A DNA stretch of 64,000 nucleotides, from contig CAKSFQ010000001.1 of NCBI GenBank assembly GCA_934454115.1, forward strand, positions 62,001 to 126,000, in the 5' to 3' direction. The DNA is from an uncultured Clostridia bacterium (lineage in GTDB: Bacteria; Bacillota; Clostridia; Monoglobales; Monoglobaceae). This document shows positions 45,526 through 55,532 of this stretch, one piece after another. Every line of letters starts with the position of its first letter. The first letter of the stretch is position 1. The notes under the pieces are model-generated. The model made no database searches and was not told the origin of the DNA. It was given only the letters and a program-made list of their open reading frames with translations. Position numbers and translations under genes: made by a program.

Positions 45526-45930
45526 TTAAATATCCATACCGCCTGTCCGCGGACTGCGGCGCAGCGAGGAGAGCTCGGTTTCCTTTTTGGCAAGCTCAAT
45601 CTGCAGCTTATGCATATCCTCTTTCAGCGTCTCGACCTCCAGCTTTTTCTCCTCCAGTGCCTCACCCTTGGTCTTGGCCTCATCAATATAGCGCCGCAGC
45701 TCCTCACGGATATTATCAAGCACACTCTCGTTTTTCAGCAAATCATCCGCAATGTTAATTGCTGCCAGCACCGCGGTCATCGCCGTGCTCAGCTGCTTGT
45801 TTCCCTCTTGAATCTGTCCCATCCGTTTGTTGACCAAAAGTGCGACACGCTGTACATATTCCTCCGGCTCATTGGTCACCAAAAGGTATTCGACATTATT
45901 AATTTTTACCTCTACCCGTTTGTTTTCCAT
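45526..45930 (-). CDS. zapA: Cell division protein ZapA
   Basis: A 134-residue protein with the ZapA globular head (VEVKINNVEYLLVTNEPEEY, about 6-25) followed by a long coiled coil (about 85-125). It bundles FtsZ filaments at the septum. The start at 45930 has GAGGAG about seven bases upstream. It is directly followed by the U32 gene, a common pairing in Clostridia. Confidence 0.9.
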   Translation of the reverse strand: MENKRVEVKINNVEYLLVTNEPEEYVQRVALLVNKRMGQIQEGNKQLSTAMTAVLAAINIADDLLKNESVLDNIREELRRYIDEAKTKGEALEEKKLEVETLKEDMHKLQIELAKKETELSSLRRSPRTGGMDI

Positions 45931-45951
45931 GGCTTTCTCCTCTTTCAAGAG

Positions 45952-46533
45952 CTATGCCCGCTGCAATTGCAGCTTGTACAGCGTTTTTAATACTCCGGCT
46001 ACGGTTTTCGCATCCGGTATTTCATTTTTCATGATTTTTTCTGCCACATCCGTGATCGGCATCCACACAATATCCAGATATTCGTCCTCGTCCGGGTGCA
46101 TGGTACCGCTCTTTAGGTCGGTGGCGAGATACAGATGGGTCACCTCGTCCGTAAAGCCCGGCGACGGATAGATACAGCCCAAATATTCAAAGCTCCCGGC
46201 GCGCAGCCCGGTCTCCTCCTCCAGTTCACGCATGCCGCAGACGCGATGCCCCTCTCCGGGGTCCAGCTTGCCGGCCGGAATCTCTAAGGTGACGGACTCC
46301 ATCGCCTTGCGGTACTGCTTTACCAGAACGATCTCTTGCTTTTCGTTCAACGCCACTACACCGACGCCGCCCGGATGCCCCACAAGCTCTCTCGTTGCCA
46401 AGCTGCCGTCCGGCATCCGAACCTGATCGACAAACACCTTCAGAATCCTTCCTTCGTACTTTACATCAGACGATACCGTTTTCTCTTCAAATACCAAACC
46501 CCATCCCCCGTTCCTCTTTATTTTCCGCTCCAC
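45952..46533 (-). CDS. Nudix hydrolase, ADP-ribose pyrophosphatase type
   Basis: The Nudix box is complete: G-KLDPG-E-x7-RELEEETGL (about residues 88-110), preceded by QYRKAMESVTLEIPAG. The sequence fits ADP-ribose/ADP-sugar pyrophosphatases that yield ribose 5-phosphate and AMP. The frame is open to a GTG at 46533. Family members usually begin just before FEEKTVSSD, so a TTG at 46497 with GGGGGA upstream is an alternative start, and the N-terminus is uncertain. Confidence 0.88.
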   Translation of the reverse strand: MERKIKRNGGWGLVFEEKTVSSDVKYEGRILKVFVDQVRMPDGSLATRELVGHPGGVGVVALNEKQEIVLVKQYRKAMESVTLEIPAGKLDPGEGHRVCGMRELEEETGLRAGSFEYLGCIYPSPGFTDEVTHLYLATDLKSGTMHPDEDEYLDIVWMPITDVAEKIMKNEIPDAKTVAGVLKTLYKLQLQRA

Positions 46534-46554
46534 TGTTCTCTTAACAGACGATCC

Positions 46555-46592
46555 GCGAACATCTCTTTCAGCTGGCTGAAAGAGATGTTCGC
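46555..46592. repeat. Perfect 18-base-arm palindrome downstream of gdhA
   Basis: Arms 46555-46572 and 46575-46592 are perfectly complementary with a TG centre (GCGAACATCTCTTTCAGC and its complement). No T-run follows on either strand, so it is not a standard terminator. With a loop this short it would be extruded as a cruciform or read as a dyad operator. Confidence 0.75.
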
Positions 46593-46621
46593 CGAGCGTC
46601 CGCGGCTTTGTGCCCTTCCCG

Positions 46622-46664
46622 GTTGCGCGGGAGATGCCGTGGAAAAACTACGGCAGCCCGCAAC
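46622..46664 (-). terminator. Two-level hairpin after gdhA
   Basis: Arms GTTGC-GC-GGG and CCCGCAAC (46622-46631, 46657-46664) enclose an inner stem TGCCGT/ACGGCA (46635-46640, 46650-46655). It lies about 40 bases beyond the gdhA stop codon. The T-tract is poor, so it may slow or stabilise transcript ends rather than fully terminate. Confidence 0.45.
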
Positions 46665-46702
46665 AACAGGGAATATTTCATTTTCTCCGAATTTTACAAA
46701 TC

Positions 46703-48055
<1,353 letters not shown>

Positions 48056-48094
48056 TCACTACTCCTTGCTATATATGAAATTTTTATTTTTTTC

Positions 48095-49483
48095 TTATTT
48101 GTTTTGCTGCAAATACTCGTCAATGGACTTTGCAGCTGTCTTTCCGGCGCCCATCGCCAAGATCACTGTAGCCGCGCCGGTCACCACATCGCCTCCGGCA
48201 TAAACGCCCTTCTTGCTGGTCGCGCCGGTTTCCTCCGTCACAACGATACAGCCGCGGCGGTTGGTCTCTAAATCCGGGGTCGTATTTTTAATCAGCGGAT
48301 TCGGCGTCTGGCCGATCGCGATAATCACGACCTCGGCATCGATGCAAAATTCGCTGCCCTCGATTGCGGCCGGTCTGCGCCGGCCGGATGCGTCCGGCTC
48401 GCCAAGCTCCATCCTCACGCATTCTACCTGCGTTGCCCAGCCGTCCTCGCTGCCGAGAATCCGAACCGGATTGCAAAGCAGCTTAAATTCGATACCCTCT
48501 TCCTTGGCGTGATGCACCTCTTCGCGCCGTGCCGGCATCTCCTCTTCACTTCTGCGGTAGACGATGCTGACATGCTCCGCGCCCAGGCGCTTTGCCGAAC
48601 GTGCCGCGTCCATCGCAACGTTGCCGCCGCCGACAACCACTACGTTTTTACCCATATAGATCGGGGTGTCGTATTCCGGAAAACGGTAAGCCTTCATTAA
48701 GTTGATTCTTGTCAAAAACTCGTTGGCAGAGTACACGCCGTTTAAGTTTTCACCGTCGATGCCCATAAAACTGGGCAGTCCTGCGCCGGTACCCACAAAG
48801 ACCGCGTCATAGTTTTCCTGTTTCATCAGTTCCTCAATCGACAGGACCTTGCCGATAACCATGTTAGTCATGATCTTTACACCCATGACCTTAAGCTTTT
48901 CAATCTCCGCCTTGACAATATCCTTGGGCAGACGAAACTCCGGAATGCCGTAAACCAGAACGCCGCCCGGCGTGTGGAACGCCTCAAACACGGTGACGTC
49001 ATAGCCAAGCTTTGCCAGGTCGCCGGCACAGGTCAGGCCGGAGGGGCCTGCGCCCACCACGGCAACCTTTTTGCCGTTCGGCGCGGCGGCTTGGATCTCG
49101 CTCTTTCCGTTTTTCATGTACCAATCGGCAACGAACCGTTCCAGACGGCCGATGCCCACCGGTTCACCCTTTTTGCCGCGGACACAGTACTTTTCGCACT
49201 GGTTCTCCTGCGGACATACACGGCCGCAGACCGCCGGGAGCGAGCTGGTTTCCTGAATTTTATGATAGGCGTCCTCAAACCTGCCCTCTGCAACAAGGCT
49301 GATAAACTCCGGGATTTTTACATTGACCGGGCAGCCCCCCATACAGGGACGGTGCTTGCAGTTTAAGCAGCGGTTCGCCTCTTCGACCGCCATTTCCTCT
49401 GTATAGCCGCAGGAAACCTCTTTAAAGTTTTTGTTTCTGACATTGGGATCCTGTTCCGGCATAATAACCTTAGTCAGTGACAT
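48095..49483 (-). CDS. gltA: NADPH-dependent glutamate synthase small subunit-type oxidoreductase (NfnB-like)
   Basis: A 462-residue flavoprotein. The N-terminal cysteine-rich domain (CLNCKHRPCMGGCPVNVKIP and CGRVCPQENQCEKYC) holds [4Fe-4S] clusters. It is followed by FAD-binding (VAVVGAGPSGLTCAGDL) and NAD(P)-binding (VVVVGGGNVAMDAARSA) folds. Paired with the preceding ferredoxin-NADP reductase subunit it matches NfnAB, which couples NADH and reduced ferredoxin to NADP+ reduction by electron bifurcation. Automated annotation often calls it glutamate synthase. Its ATG follows the nfnA stop by one base; upstream in-frame starts reach into the nfnA gene and are unlikely. Confidence 0.9.
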   Translation of the reverse strand: MSLTKVIMPEQDPNVRNKNFKEVSCGYTEEMAVEEANRCLNCKHRPCMGGCPVNVKIPEFISLVAEGRFEDAYHKIQETSSLPAVCGRVCPQENQCEKYCVRGKKGEPVGIGRLERFVADWYMKNGKSEIQAAAPNGKKVAVVGAGPSGLTCAGDLAKLGYDVTVFEAFHTPGGVLVYGIPEFRLPKDIVKAEIEKLKVMGVKIMTNMVIGKVLSIEELMKQENYDAVFVGTGAGLPSFMGIDGENLNGVYSANEFLTRINLMKAYRFPEYDTPIYMGKNVVVVGGGNVAMDAARSAKRLGAEHVSIVYRRSEEEMPARREEVHHAKEEGIEFKLLCNPVRILGSEDGWATQVECVRMELGEPDASGRRRPAAIEGSEFCIDAEVVIIAIGQTPNPLIKNTTPDLETNRRGCIVVTEETGATSKKGVYAGGDVVTGAATVILAMGAGKTAAKSIDEYLQQNK

Positions 49484-49484
49484 A

Positions 49485-50330
49485 TTAGGCACGATCCATT
49501 CCCTCCAATCTGCAGCGATGCGCTGTACGGGAGAGACGTTCTCCCTCTGAGAACATCTTAGAACGGCGGATTGCCTGGTCAAAGTCCACCTGATGCCCGT
49601 CAAAATCCGGGCCGTCCACACAGGCAAACTTAGTCTCGCCGCCCACCGTCACGCGGCAGCCGCCGCACATCCCGGTACCGTCAATCATAATCGGATTCAT
49701 ACTGACAATCGTTTTGATGCCGTACTGCTCGGTAAGGCGGCACACGGCGCGCATCATCACAAGCGGGCCGATGGCAATCACAATGTCATAATGGTTGCCG
49801 GCCTGAATCAGCTCCTCCAGCTTTGCGGTGACAAAGCCCTTATTGCCGTTAGAGCCGTCATCGGTCATGGTATAAAGATTGGTACAGGCTTCTCTGCAAG
49901 CATCCTCAATAATCACCAGATCCTGATTCCGAAATCCGTTGATCATGTCCACCTTAACGCCGAGACGGTGCAGCTTTTTCGCCTGCGGATAGGCAATTGC
50001 CGTTCCCAGTCCACCGCCGATCACCGCCGCCGTCTTGATATCCTGAAACTCCGAAGCCTTGCCCAGGGGGCCGACAAAATCCTGCAGGCTGTCGCCCTCT
50101 TCCAAGGTATTCAACCGTTCGGTCGTCTGTCCTACAATCTGAAATATAATCGTTACGGTTCCCTTTTCCCGATCAAAGTCGGCAATCGTAAAGGGAATCC
50201 GCTCCCCTTGCTCGTCCACTCTGAGGATGATAAACTGTCCCGGTTCCGCCTTGCGGGCGATGTAGGGCGCCTCCACCTCAATCAAAGAGACCGTGGGGTT
50301 TAAGGCCTCTTTTTTTACTATTTTATACAA
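49485..50330 (-). CDS. Ferredoxin-NADP reductase subunit alpha (NfnA-like)
   Basis: A 281-residue protein with the FNR-type FAD domain (PGQFIILRVDE; IPFTIAD), a nucleotide-binding fold (AAVIGGGLGTAIAYPQAKKL) and a C-terminal [2Fe-2S] site DGTGMCGGCRV...FACVDGPDF. This is the small NfnA/sulfide dehydrogenase alpha subunit. The start is taken as TTG at 50330 because GGAGGTG stands six bases upstream (50337-50343); the first in-frame candidates upstream would bury that site. A consensus promoter lies at 50405-50433. The pair with the NfnB-like gene is typical of fermenting anaerobes. Confidence 0.88.
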   Translation of the reverse strand: MYKIVKKEALNPTVSLIEVEAPYIARKAEPGQFIILRVDEQGERIPFTIADFDREKGTVTIIFQIVGQTTERLNTLEEGDSLQDFVGPLGKASEFQDIKTAAVIGGGLGTAIAYPQAKKLHRLGVKVDMINGFRNQDLVIIEDACREACTNLYTMTDDGSNGNKGFVTAKLEELIQAGNHYDIVIAIGPLVMMRAVCRLTEQYGIKTIVSMNPIMIDGTGMCGGCRVTVGGETKFACVDGPDFDGHQVDFDQAIRRSKMFSEGERLSRTAHRCRLEGMDRA

Positions 50331-50404
50331 TCGTCGCACCTCCAAATAAGCTGCATTTGAGTTTCCGGCCGCAAAGCCGTGCCTTGTGCCTACCCTAATG
50401 TGAT

Positions 50405-50433
50405 ATTATACCATAGTATAGACCCCGTTTCAA
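50405..50433 (-). promoter_or_regulatory. Sigma-A promoter of the nfnAB-gdhA operon
   Basis: On the minus strand TTGAAA (50428-50433), a 17-base spacer and TATAAT (50405-50410) form a near-perfect vegetative promoter, giving a leader of about 70 bases to the TTG start at 50330. Confidence 0.82.
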
Positions 50434-50543
50434 CATTTTTTTGAAAAAAAACATGGCTTTTCAAAAGGTTTTTCTGTGCCTTTCTGACAAAAAATACAAA
50501 AGCGCCGCAACGCCGCGCCTTTATCATGTACCGCATCATAACG

Positions 50544-50572
50544 AAAAAAGGGCGCAGTCGCCTGCGCCCCTT
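50544..50572 (-). terminator. Intrinsic terminator after the DUF2156 gene
   Basis: GGGCGCAG/CTGCGCCC arms (50550-50557 and 50562-50569) with a four-base loop are followed on the minus strand by TTTTTT (50544-50549). It starts nine bases after the stop codon. The plus strand side is also T-rich, so it could work in both directions. Confidence 0.85.
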
Positions 50573-50577
50573 TTGTT

Positions 50578-51489
50578 TTATGGCATAAAGGTTGCCACAT
50601 ATTTTTTTACCATAAAGGCCGGACGGTATGACTCCTTGGCCTTCCGAAGTCCCGGAATACCCATATCCTCTTCCCGGTTGACATACTCGTAATTCTGCCA
50701 TTCCTGCGCCAAAAACTGCTGGTTCATCATGGCAAATGCCCCGACATAATCCGTATCCGCGTGCTCTAAATGAATCACCACGGTATCCTCGCAAAGCGGC
50801 TCGCCGACTGAAAAGGCCACCATTGTCCCTCCTACGCGCAAGCAGCCGCCGCGCACTCCCAGTGCGTCCCAGTTTTCAAACAGTTCCCGTACGGCCTCTG
50901 CCTCCTCTGCGATGCTCTCCGCATCGCCGTTCTCCTTTTGGCTCCACCGCGCAAACAACGCCATGCACTCTCCGGCGTTTTCGGCACCGAGGCGCTGATA
51001 CTCCCAATCATAGCTCTTTTGAAAACGATTGACAAAATTCTTTTTTGCGTGATATCGCTTTCCCGAAAGACGCACCAAATCCGAAACACGGTACACATAA
51101 TCAAAATAGTTGACGTCCTCGGTAATCAGAAACCGCCCGGGGAACGCCGTCACCAGCCGATCCACCGTTTTATTGTCATAAAGCCGCAGCAAAAACTCCC
51201 TGTTTTCTTCCTTCGCCTGACGGATCAGTGTCTCAATCACCGGTCCGATATCGTATTCACCGCCGTCCTCGGTCATAAAACCGATCGGAAAGGTCGCACT
51301 TCGTGTGCCGCCCTTGTGCTGCGGCATGATGCAGAGCATGTCATTTAAAATAAGGTAGCAAATGTCATAGCTCTTTCTCCACATAAACAGGTTGGTAAAG
51401 GTAAATTCTGAATTTCGGCTGCACTTTCTCTTTAAAAAGCAGTCAAACATTTCCTTATCGTCAATAGTAATCTTCTGTAATTCCAGCAT
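50578..51489 (-). CDS. DUF2156 (phosphatidylglycerol lysyltransferase C-terminal-like, GNAT-fold) protein
   Basis: A 303-residue soluble protein of the DUF2156 family, whose fold is a tandem acetyltransferase-like domain. RYHAKKNFVNRFQKSY and VNREEDMGIPGLRKAKESY are typical conserved segments. Membrane relatives transfer lysine to lipids, but this soluble form has no membrane segments and its substrate is unknown. TAGGAGG precedes the ATG. It lies eight bases after the radical SAM gene. Confidence 0.82.
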   Translation of the reverse strand: MLELQKITIDDKEMFDCFLKRKCSRNSEFTFTNLFMWRKSYDICYLILNDMLCIMPQHKGGTRSATFPIGFMTEDGGEYDIGPVIETLIRQAKEENREFLLRLYDNKTVDRLVTAFPGRFLITEDVNYFDYVYRVSDLVRLSGKRYHAKKNFVNRFQKSYDWEYQRLGAENAGECMALFARWSQKENGDAESIAEEAEAVRELFENWDALGVRGGCLRVGGTMVAFSVGEPLCEDTVVIHLEHADTDYVGAFAMMNQQFLAQEWQNYEYVNREEDMGIPGLRKAKESYRPAFMVKKYVATFMP

Positions 51490-51497
51490 AAAGCCTC

Positions 51498-52103
51498 CTA
51501 TACAATGTACTCCCTGACACGGAATTTCACACCGCAGTCCTCCGCGATTTTGCGGCAGCGCTCGATTTCCTCCGGCGTCATCAGATCAACGACCGAAAAA
51601 ATCACCTCACCCACGTATTGCTTTGCACGAACCGCAAATTGCTTTAATCCCTCAAAGGCCGCCTCGCCACCGAACTTGCTTCTGCAAACCGCCTGGTATT
51701 TTTCGGCATTTTCTGCATTCAAACTGATCGACACCGTGTCAATACAGCCCTGCATCTCAGGCGTGACGTCCCGTCCCATGATTAAGTTTGCCTGTCCGTT
51801 GGTATTTAAGCGAATCGGAGTATCGGGGCTTATTTGCTTTAACCACCGCGCAACCGCAATCAAATCGTCAAAACGTTCGGTCGGCTCACCGTAGCCGCAA
51901 AATACCACCGCACGGTATTTAGTCAGATCCCGTTTTAGAAAATCCTCTTTGATTTCCTCTAACGTAGGTTCCCTCGTTAGCCATAAATTATCCACACCGT
52001 TGACATCGTCATGGTTGTTGCGCAAACAAAATGTACAGGCATTTGAGCAGCGGTTTGTCATGTTTACATATAAAGAATCCGAAAATTCATAGGTTATCGT
52101 CAT
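51498..52103 (-). CDS. Radical SAM protein, TatD-associated type
   Basis: A 201-residue protein with the CxxxCxxC cluster motif CSNACTFC near residue 18, so it binds a [4Fe-4S] cluster and SAM. FCGYGEPTERFDDL is the GGEP-like motif. The length and the N-terminal YVNMTNRC fit the TatD nuclease-associated radical SAM family, whose reaction is not known. No tatD gene is in the window. Its start overlaps the end of the upstream kinase-like gene by 17 bases, implying coupled translation. GAGGAGG precedes it. Confidence 0.88.
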   Translation of the reverse strand: MTITYEFSDSLYVNMTNRCSNACTFCLRNNHDDVNGVDNLWLTREPTLEEIKEDFLKRDLTKYRAVVFCGYGEPTERFDDLIAVARWLKQISPDTPIRLNTNGQANLIMGRDVTPEMQGCIDTVSISLNAENAEKYQAVCRSKFGGEAAFEGLKQFAVRAKQYVGEVIFSVVDLMTPEEIERCRKIAEDCGVKFRVREYIV

Positions 52104-52920
52104 AGTTCTCCTCCTCTAAAAAAACAGCTGCCATCCATTTTTTCATCAGGGCAGCATCGGGTATAAAAACCTTTGGCTCGTGCAACCGCCTCTTCTCCTG
52201 CGGCAGAATCAGTGTGAATCTTGCGCCGCCTTTTAAGTTTTTTGCCAAAAGATCACCGCCCATATCCTTTGCCAATTTATAACACAGCGGCAAGCCAAGA
52301 CCTGTGACCTTGTGCGGCATCCCGTCCGCCAGGTTGCTTGCGCCAAGCCTGCCCTTATAAGTAAACGGGTCGCGGTAAATCCGAGCCGGCAGACCACCGC
52401 CAAAGTCGCGGATGCAGATCTCGATCGCACCGGCTTCACTCCGACAGGTCACGCGCACATTTTTATTGTCGGTTCTGCCGTGTTTGATCGAATTTCCGAT
52501 CAAATGATACATAATAATCGATATCCGCCTTGCGTCAAAGACTGCGTTTCTTTCCTCTTCCGCCTCCATATGGAAGGTAATGTCACCGTGCAGCTTATCG
52601 CCGATTGCCAGGTTGATTTGCTCAATCAAAACACTCATAAACTGTTCCACATTATAAGATGCCGGGCTCAATTTTGAAAAGGAATCCGCACTGCCAAACA
52701 GCTCAGAAACGGCATTCACCCTGGATGCCATATCACGTGCGGTCAATGCCGCACGGTGCGCCATCTCAAACAAATCTGCCGGCAGCGTGCCGGACCGCAT
52801 CAACGTCTCCAGTGTTGTCACTATCACCGATGCCGAACTTGTCACGGTATGCTCCACAATCCTTGTAAAACCGACTTCAAAATCTTTTTTCGATTTTATC
52901 ATCTCCTGCGGCCGAACCAT
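52087..52920 (-). CDS. Cytoplasmic histidine kinase-like ATPase protein
   Basis: A 277-residue protein without membrane segments. The N-terminal half is helical and carries no clear H-box; HTVTSS near residue 24 is a weak candidate. The C-terminal half is a GHKL ATPase domain with N box YHLIGNSIKHG (near 140), G1 RDFGGGLPA (near 170) and G2 VTGLGLPLCYKLAKDMGG (near 205). No response regulator is adjacent. It may phosphorylate a distant regulator or act as an orphan sensor. GAGGATGAG lies upstream of the ATG. Confidence 0.8.
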   Translation of the reverse strand: MVRPQEMIKSKKDFEVGFTRIVEHTVTSSASVIVTTLETLMRSGTLPADLFEMAHRAALTARDMASRVNAVSELFGSADSFSKLSPASYNVEQFMSVLIEQINLAIGDKLHGDITFHMEAEEERNAVFDARRISIIMYHLIGNSIKHGRTDNKNVRVTCRSEAGAIEICIRDFGGGLPARIYRDPFTYKGRLGASNLADGMPHKVTGLGLPLCYKLAKDMGGDLLAKNLKGGARFTLILPQEKRRLHEPKVFIPDAALMKKWMAAVFLEEENYDDNL

Positions 52921-52994
52921 CGTTGCTCATCCTCGATTCTGTTTTATATTTCTTGATTATAGCACAGAGAGCTGTTTTTGTCAAAGCCATCGGC

Positions 52995-53138
52995 TCAATC
53001 CTCTTGCCCGGCAGACTGCTTCTCCGTCTCGGTATCCGACGCCAGAAAATGCTCCATGGCATATTCGCAGCGCGGATCAACACACAAAACAAGACGGCCT
53101 TTGCCTTCTGCAAACACCGTCCCGTCCGTGTGAAACAT
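52995..53138 (-). CDS. Small hypothetical protein, about 47 aa
   Basis: A short open frame begins 13 bases after the yebC stop codon and ends 74 bases before the kinase-like gene. The peptide has a beta-strand-like start, two cysteines (LVLCVDPRCEY) and a Glu/Gln-rich end. ATG at 53138 or in-frame GTG/TTG codons just upstream could be the start; the GGAGGAAG within the end of yebC could serve as ribosome site. I recognise no family. It is a real-looking gene mainly because it fills the gap in the operon. Confidence 0.45.
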   Translation of the reverse strand: MFHTDGTVFAEGKGRLVLCVDPRCEYAMEHFLASDTETEKQSAGQED

Positions 53139-53151
53139 CACCGTCAAGGAA

Positions 53152-53889
53152 CTATTCTTCCTCCGGCATCTCCCAGGTATGATATACATTCTGGACATCG
53201 TCATTTTCTTCCAGCATGTCCACCAGACGTTCCATCTTCTTCGACGCCTCTTCATCGTCTAAAACGGTGGTGGTCTGCGGAATATAGTTGATTTCCGCCT
53301 GGACAAACAGATACCCGGCTTTTTCCAACGCCTCACGCACGGCGCTGAAGTTATCCACCGAGGTCATGATTTCAAAGCAGTCATCCTCCACATTAAAGTC
53401 GTCTGCACCGGCCTCTAACGCGTCCATCATCAGCGTATCCTCGTCAATCTCCGGCGTTTTTTCGATTACGATCACGCCCTTGCGGTCAAACATAAAGCTG
53501 ACACAGCCGTTTTGTCCCAGGTTACCGCCATTTTTGTCAAAGTAATGGCGAAGATCGCCGGCGGTACGATTCTTGTTATCGGTCAGCGTCTCAACGATCA
53601 CAGCAATACCGCTCGGGCCATAGCCCTCGTAAACCATCTCAAAATATTCACTGGTACTGCCCTCACCGGAAGCCTTTTTGATACTGCGCTGAATCGTATC
53701 GTTCGGCATGTTGTTTGCCTTTGCCTTTGCAATGACGTCACGCAGCTTTGAGTTAGAATCCGGATCCGGCCCGCCCTCTTTCACCGCAACCATAATCTCG
53801 CGCCCAAGCTTAGTAAAGATTTTGCCGCGCTTTGCGTCAATGGCTCCTTTTTTTCTTTTGATGGTTGCCCATTTGGAATGTCCTGACAT
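53152..53889 (-). CDS. yebC: YebC/PmpR family regulator
   Basis: A 245-residue protein with the hallmark start [20 protein letters not shown] and [17 protein letters not shown]. YebC proteins were named as transcription regulators; some are now known to help ribosomes through proline stretches. Length and sequence are normal. AGGAGG lies upstream of the ATG. It is preceded by a terminator that isolates it from the SPFH gene. Confidence 0.94.
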   Translation of the reverse strand: MSGHSKWATIKRKKGAIDAKRGKIFTKLGREIMVAVKEGGPDPDSNSKLRDVIAKAKANNMPNDTIQRSIKKASGEGSTSEYFEMVYEGYGPSGIAVIVETLTDNKNRTAGDLRHYFDKNGGNLGQNGCVSFMFDRKGVIVIEKTPEIDEDTLMMDALEAGADDFNVEDDCFEIMTSVDNFSAVREALEKAGYLFVQAEINYIPQTTTVLDDEEASKKMERLVDMLEENDDVQNVYHTWEMPEEE

Positions 53890-54000
53890 ACTAAAAATCC
53901 TCCTAAAACAAATCTTATCCTTATCTGTAATTTTTGCCGAAAGATGCCGAAATTTTGGTTTTTCAACCGGGCATCGGCGGCTTTCTTATGGCTTGGCCGT

Positions 54001-54028
54001 AAAATCGGGAGGGGATATCCCCTCCCGA
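54001..54028 (-). terminator. Intrinsic terminator after the SPFH gene
   Basis: A perfect 24-base palindrome (54005-54028) with GC-rich stem TCGGGAGGGG is followed by TTTT on the minus strand (54001-54004), 23 bases after the SPFH stop codon. Confidence 0.8.
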
Positions 54029-54050
54029 GAATGTACCCAACGTTTTTCCG

Positions 54051-54980
54051 CTACTTCTGCGGTTCGTCTTTTACCGCAAGCTCCCGAATCCCGGTAACCA
54101 AGCCGGCAAGTCCCTGAATCTCCGACGGAATAATAATTTTGGTTGCCTTACCGTCGGCGGCCTTTTGAAAGGCCTCCAGGCTCTTGATGGCAATAACCGG
54201 TTCAGTCGGGCTTGCCTCGTTCAGCATTTTAAGTCCCTCTGCCGTTGCCTTTTGCACTTCTAAAATTGCCTGCGCCTCACCTTCGGCAACCCGAATCGCC
54301 GCTTCCTTTTCGGCCTCTGCCTTTAAAATCTGCGACTGTTTTTCCGCCTCGGCCTGAAGAATACGGGATTCTTTTTCACCCTCGGCAACCAGTACGGCCG
54401 ACTTCTTCTCACCCTCGGCGCGCAGGATTGCCTCACGGCGTTCGCGCTCTGCCTTCATCTGCTTTTCCATCGCCTCACGGATGCCGGACGGCGGAATGAT
54501 ATTTTTCAGCTCCACACGGTTGACCTTAATGCCCCACGGGTCGGTTGCCTCATCCAGAATCGACCGCATCTGGGTATTAATCACATCACGCGATGTCAAG
54601 CTCTCGTCAAGCTCCATATCGCCGATAATATTACGCAGCGTCGTCGCCGTCAGATTCTCGATGGCCGACATCGGCATATCAACCCCGTAGGTATAAAGCT
54701 TGGGGTCGGTAATTTGAAAATACACCACTGTATCAATCTGCATGGTAACGTTATCCTTGGTGATAACCGGCTGCGGTGGAAAGTCCACGACCTGCTCCTT
54801 TAAGCTGACACGCTTTGCAATGCGGTCAATCATGGGAAGCTTGACATGCAGTCCCACGCCCCAGGTCGCATGATAGGCGCCCAGCCGCTCAATCACGTAT
54901 GAATGTGCCTGCGGTACAATCTTGATGCAGGACAGCACCAAAAGAACCAAAATAATCAACAGTCCGATGAGAAATAACAT
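54051..54980 (-). CDS. SPFH/stomatin-domain membrane protein (QmcA-like)
   Basis: A protein of about 309 residues with one N-terminal membrane segment, an SPFH domain (VIERLGAYHATWGVGLH; EQVVDFPPQPVITKDNV) and a long Ala/Glu/Lys-rich coiled coil (about 185-245) that builds oligomers. Such proteins organise membrane microdomains. Start 54980 is preferred as GGAAAGGG lies nine bases upstream; the ATG at 54989 abuts that site. It pairs with the NfeD-like gene just upstream, a conserved association. Confidence 0.92.
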   Translation of the reverse strand: MLFLIGLLIILVLLVLSCIKIVPQAHSYVIERLGAYHATWGVGLHVKLPMIDRIAKRVSLKEQVVDFPPQPVITKDNVTMQIDTVVYFQITDPKLYTYGVDMPMSAIENLTATTLRNIIGDMELDESLTSRDVINTQMRSILDEATDPWGIKVNRVELKNIIPPSGIREAMEKQMKAERERREAILRAEGEKKSAVLVAEGEKESRILQAEAEKQSQILKAEAEKEAAIRVAEGEAQAILEVQKATAEGLKMLNEASPTEPVIAIKSLEAFQKAADGKATKIIIPSEIQGLAGLVTGIRELAVKDEPQK

Positions 54981-55055
54981 CTGTAACATCCCTTTCCTGA
55001 TAAAAAGTCATGACTTGGTCTCGTCTTTCATGATATTGTGAACACTTGCACACCA

Positions 55056-55508
55056 TCAGATTGCTCCGTCGGGTCTCCCGGCGGCGGTCACAATTGCGTG
55101 TACGCCCTCAATTGCCTTGACAACCACCCTGTCGCCGATTTCAAACTCTTCCTGATTGGCGGACGCGGCCGACCAGACCTGTCCCAGCGCTTTAATCTGC
55201 CCCTTGTTCTCGATGGCATCAATCCGTGACAACACCACGCCCTCCGCGCCGATCAAGCGATCCGCGTTAGTGCGCACCGTCTTTTGCTTACGAAATTTGG
55301 ATGAGAGAGGAATCGTGCAGACCAAAAGCAACGCCGACAGTATCAAAAATACTAAAATCTGCATCAAAACACTGCCGCCGAACGCCGCCGTGACTGCGGC
55401 GCCGACCGCGCCGACCGCCATCCATATCGAAACGAGGGCAACCGTCATCCCCTCAATCACGCCCAAAACCACTGCTGCAACCAACCAGACCAATACTGCA
55501 CCGTTCAT
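55056..55508 (-). CDS. NfeD-family membrane protein
   Basis: A 150-residue protein with about three hydrophobic segments in its first 85 residues and a C-terminal OB-fold domain (GAEGVVLSRIDAIENKG; GDRVVVKAIEGVHAIV). NfeD proteins partner SPFH proteins, which here is the next gene downstream. The start at 55508 is chosen because GGGAG lies eight bases upstream; an in-frame GTG lies at 55517. Confidence 0.9.
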   Translation of the reverse strand: MNGAVLVWLVAAVVLGVIEGMTVALVSIWMAVGAVGAAVTAAFGGSVLMQILVFLILSALLLVCTIPLSSKFRKQKTVRTNADRLIGAEGVVLSRIDAIENKGQIKALGQVWSAASANQEEFEIGDRVVVKAIEGVHAIVTAAGRPDGAI

Positions 55509-55532
55509 TTTCCTCACTCCCGCATTTTCTGA

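Noticed and set aside
48095..49483. Glutamate synthase small subunit proper
   Set aside because: No large GltB-type subunit is adjacent. The one-base spacing to an NfnA-like reductase favours the NfnAB transhydrogenase, although I keep the conventional gltA symbol.
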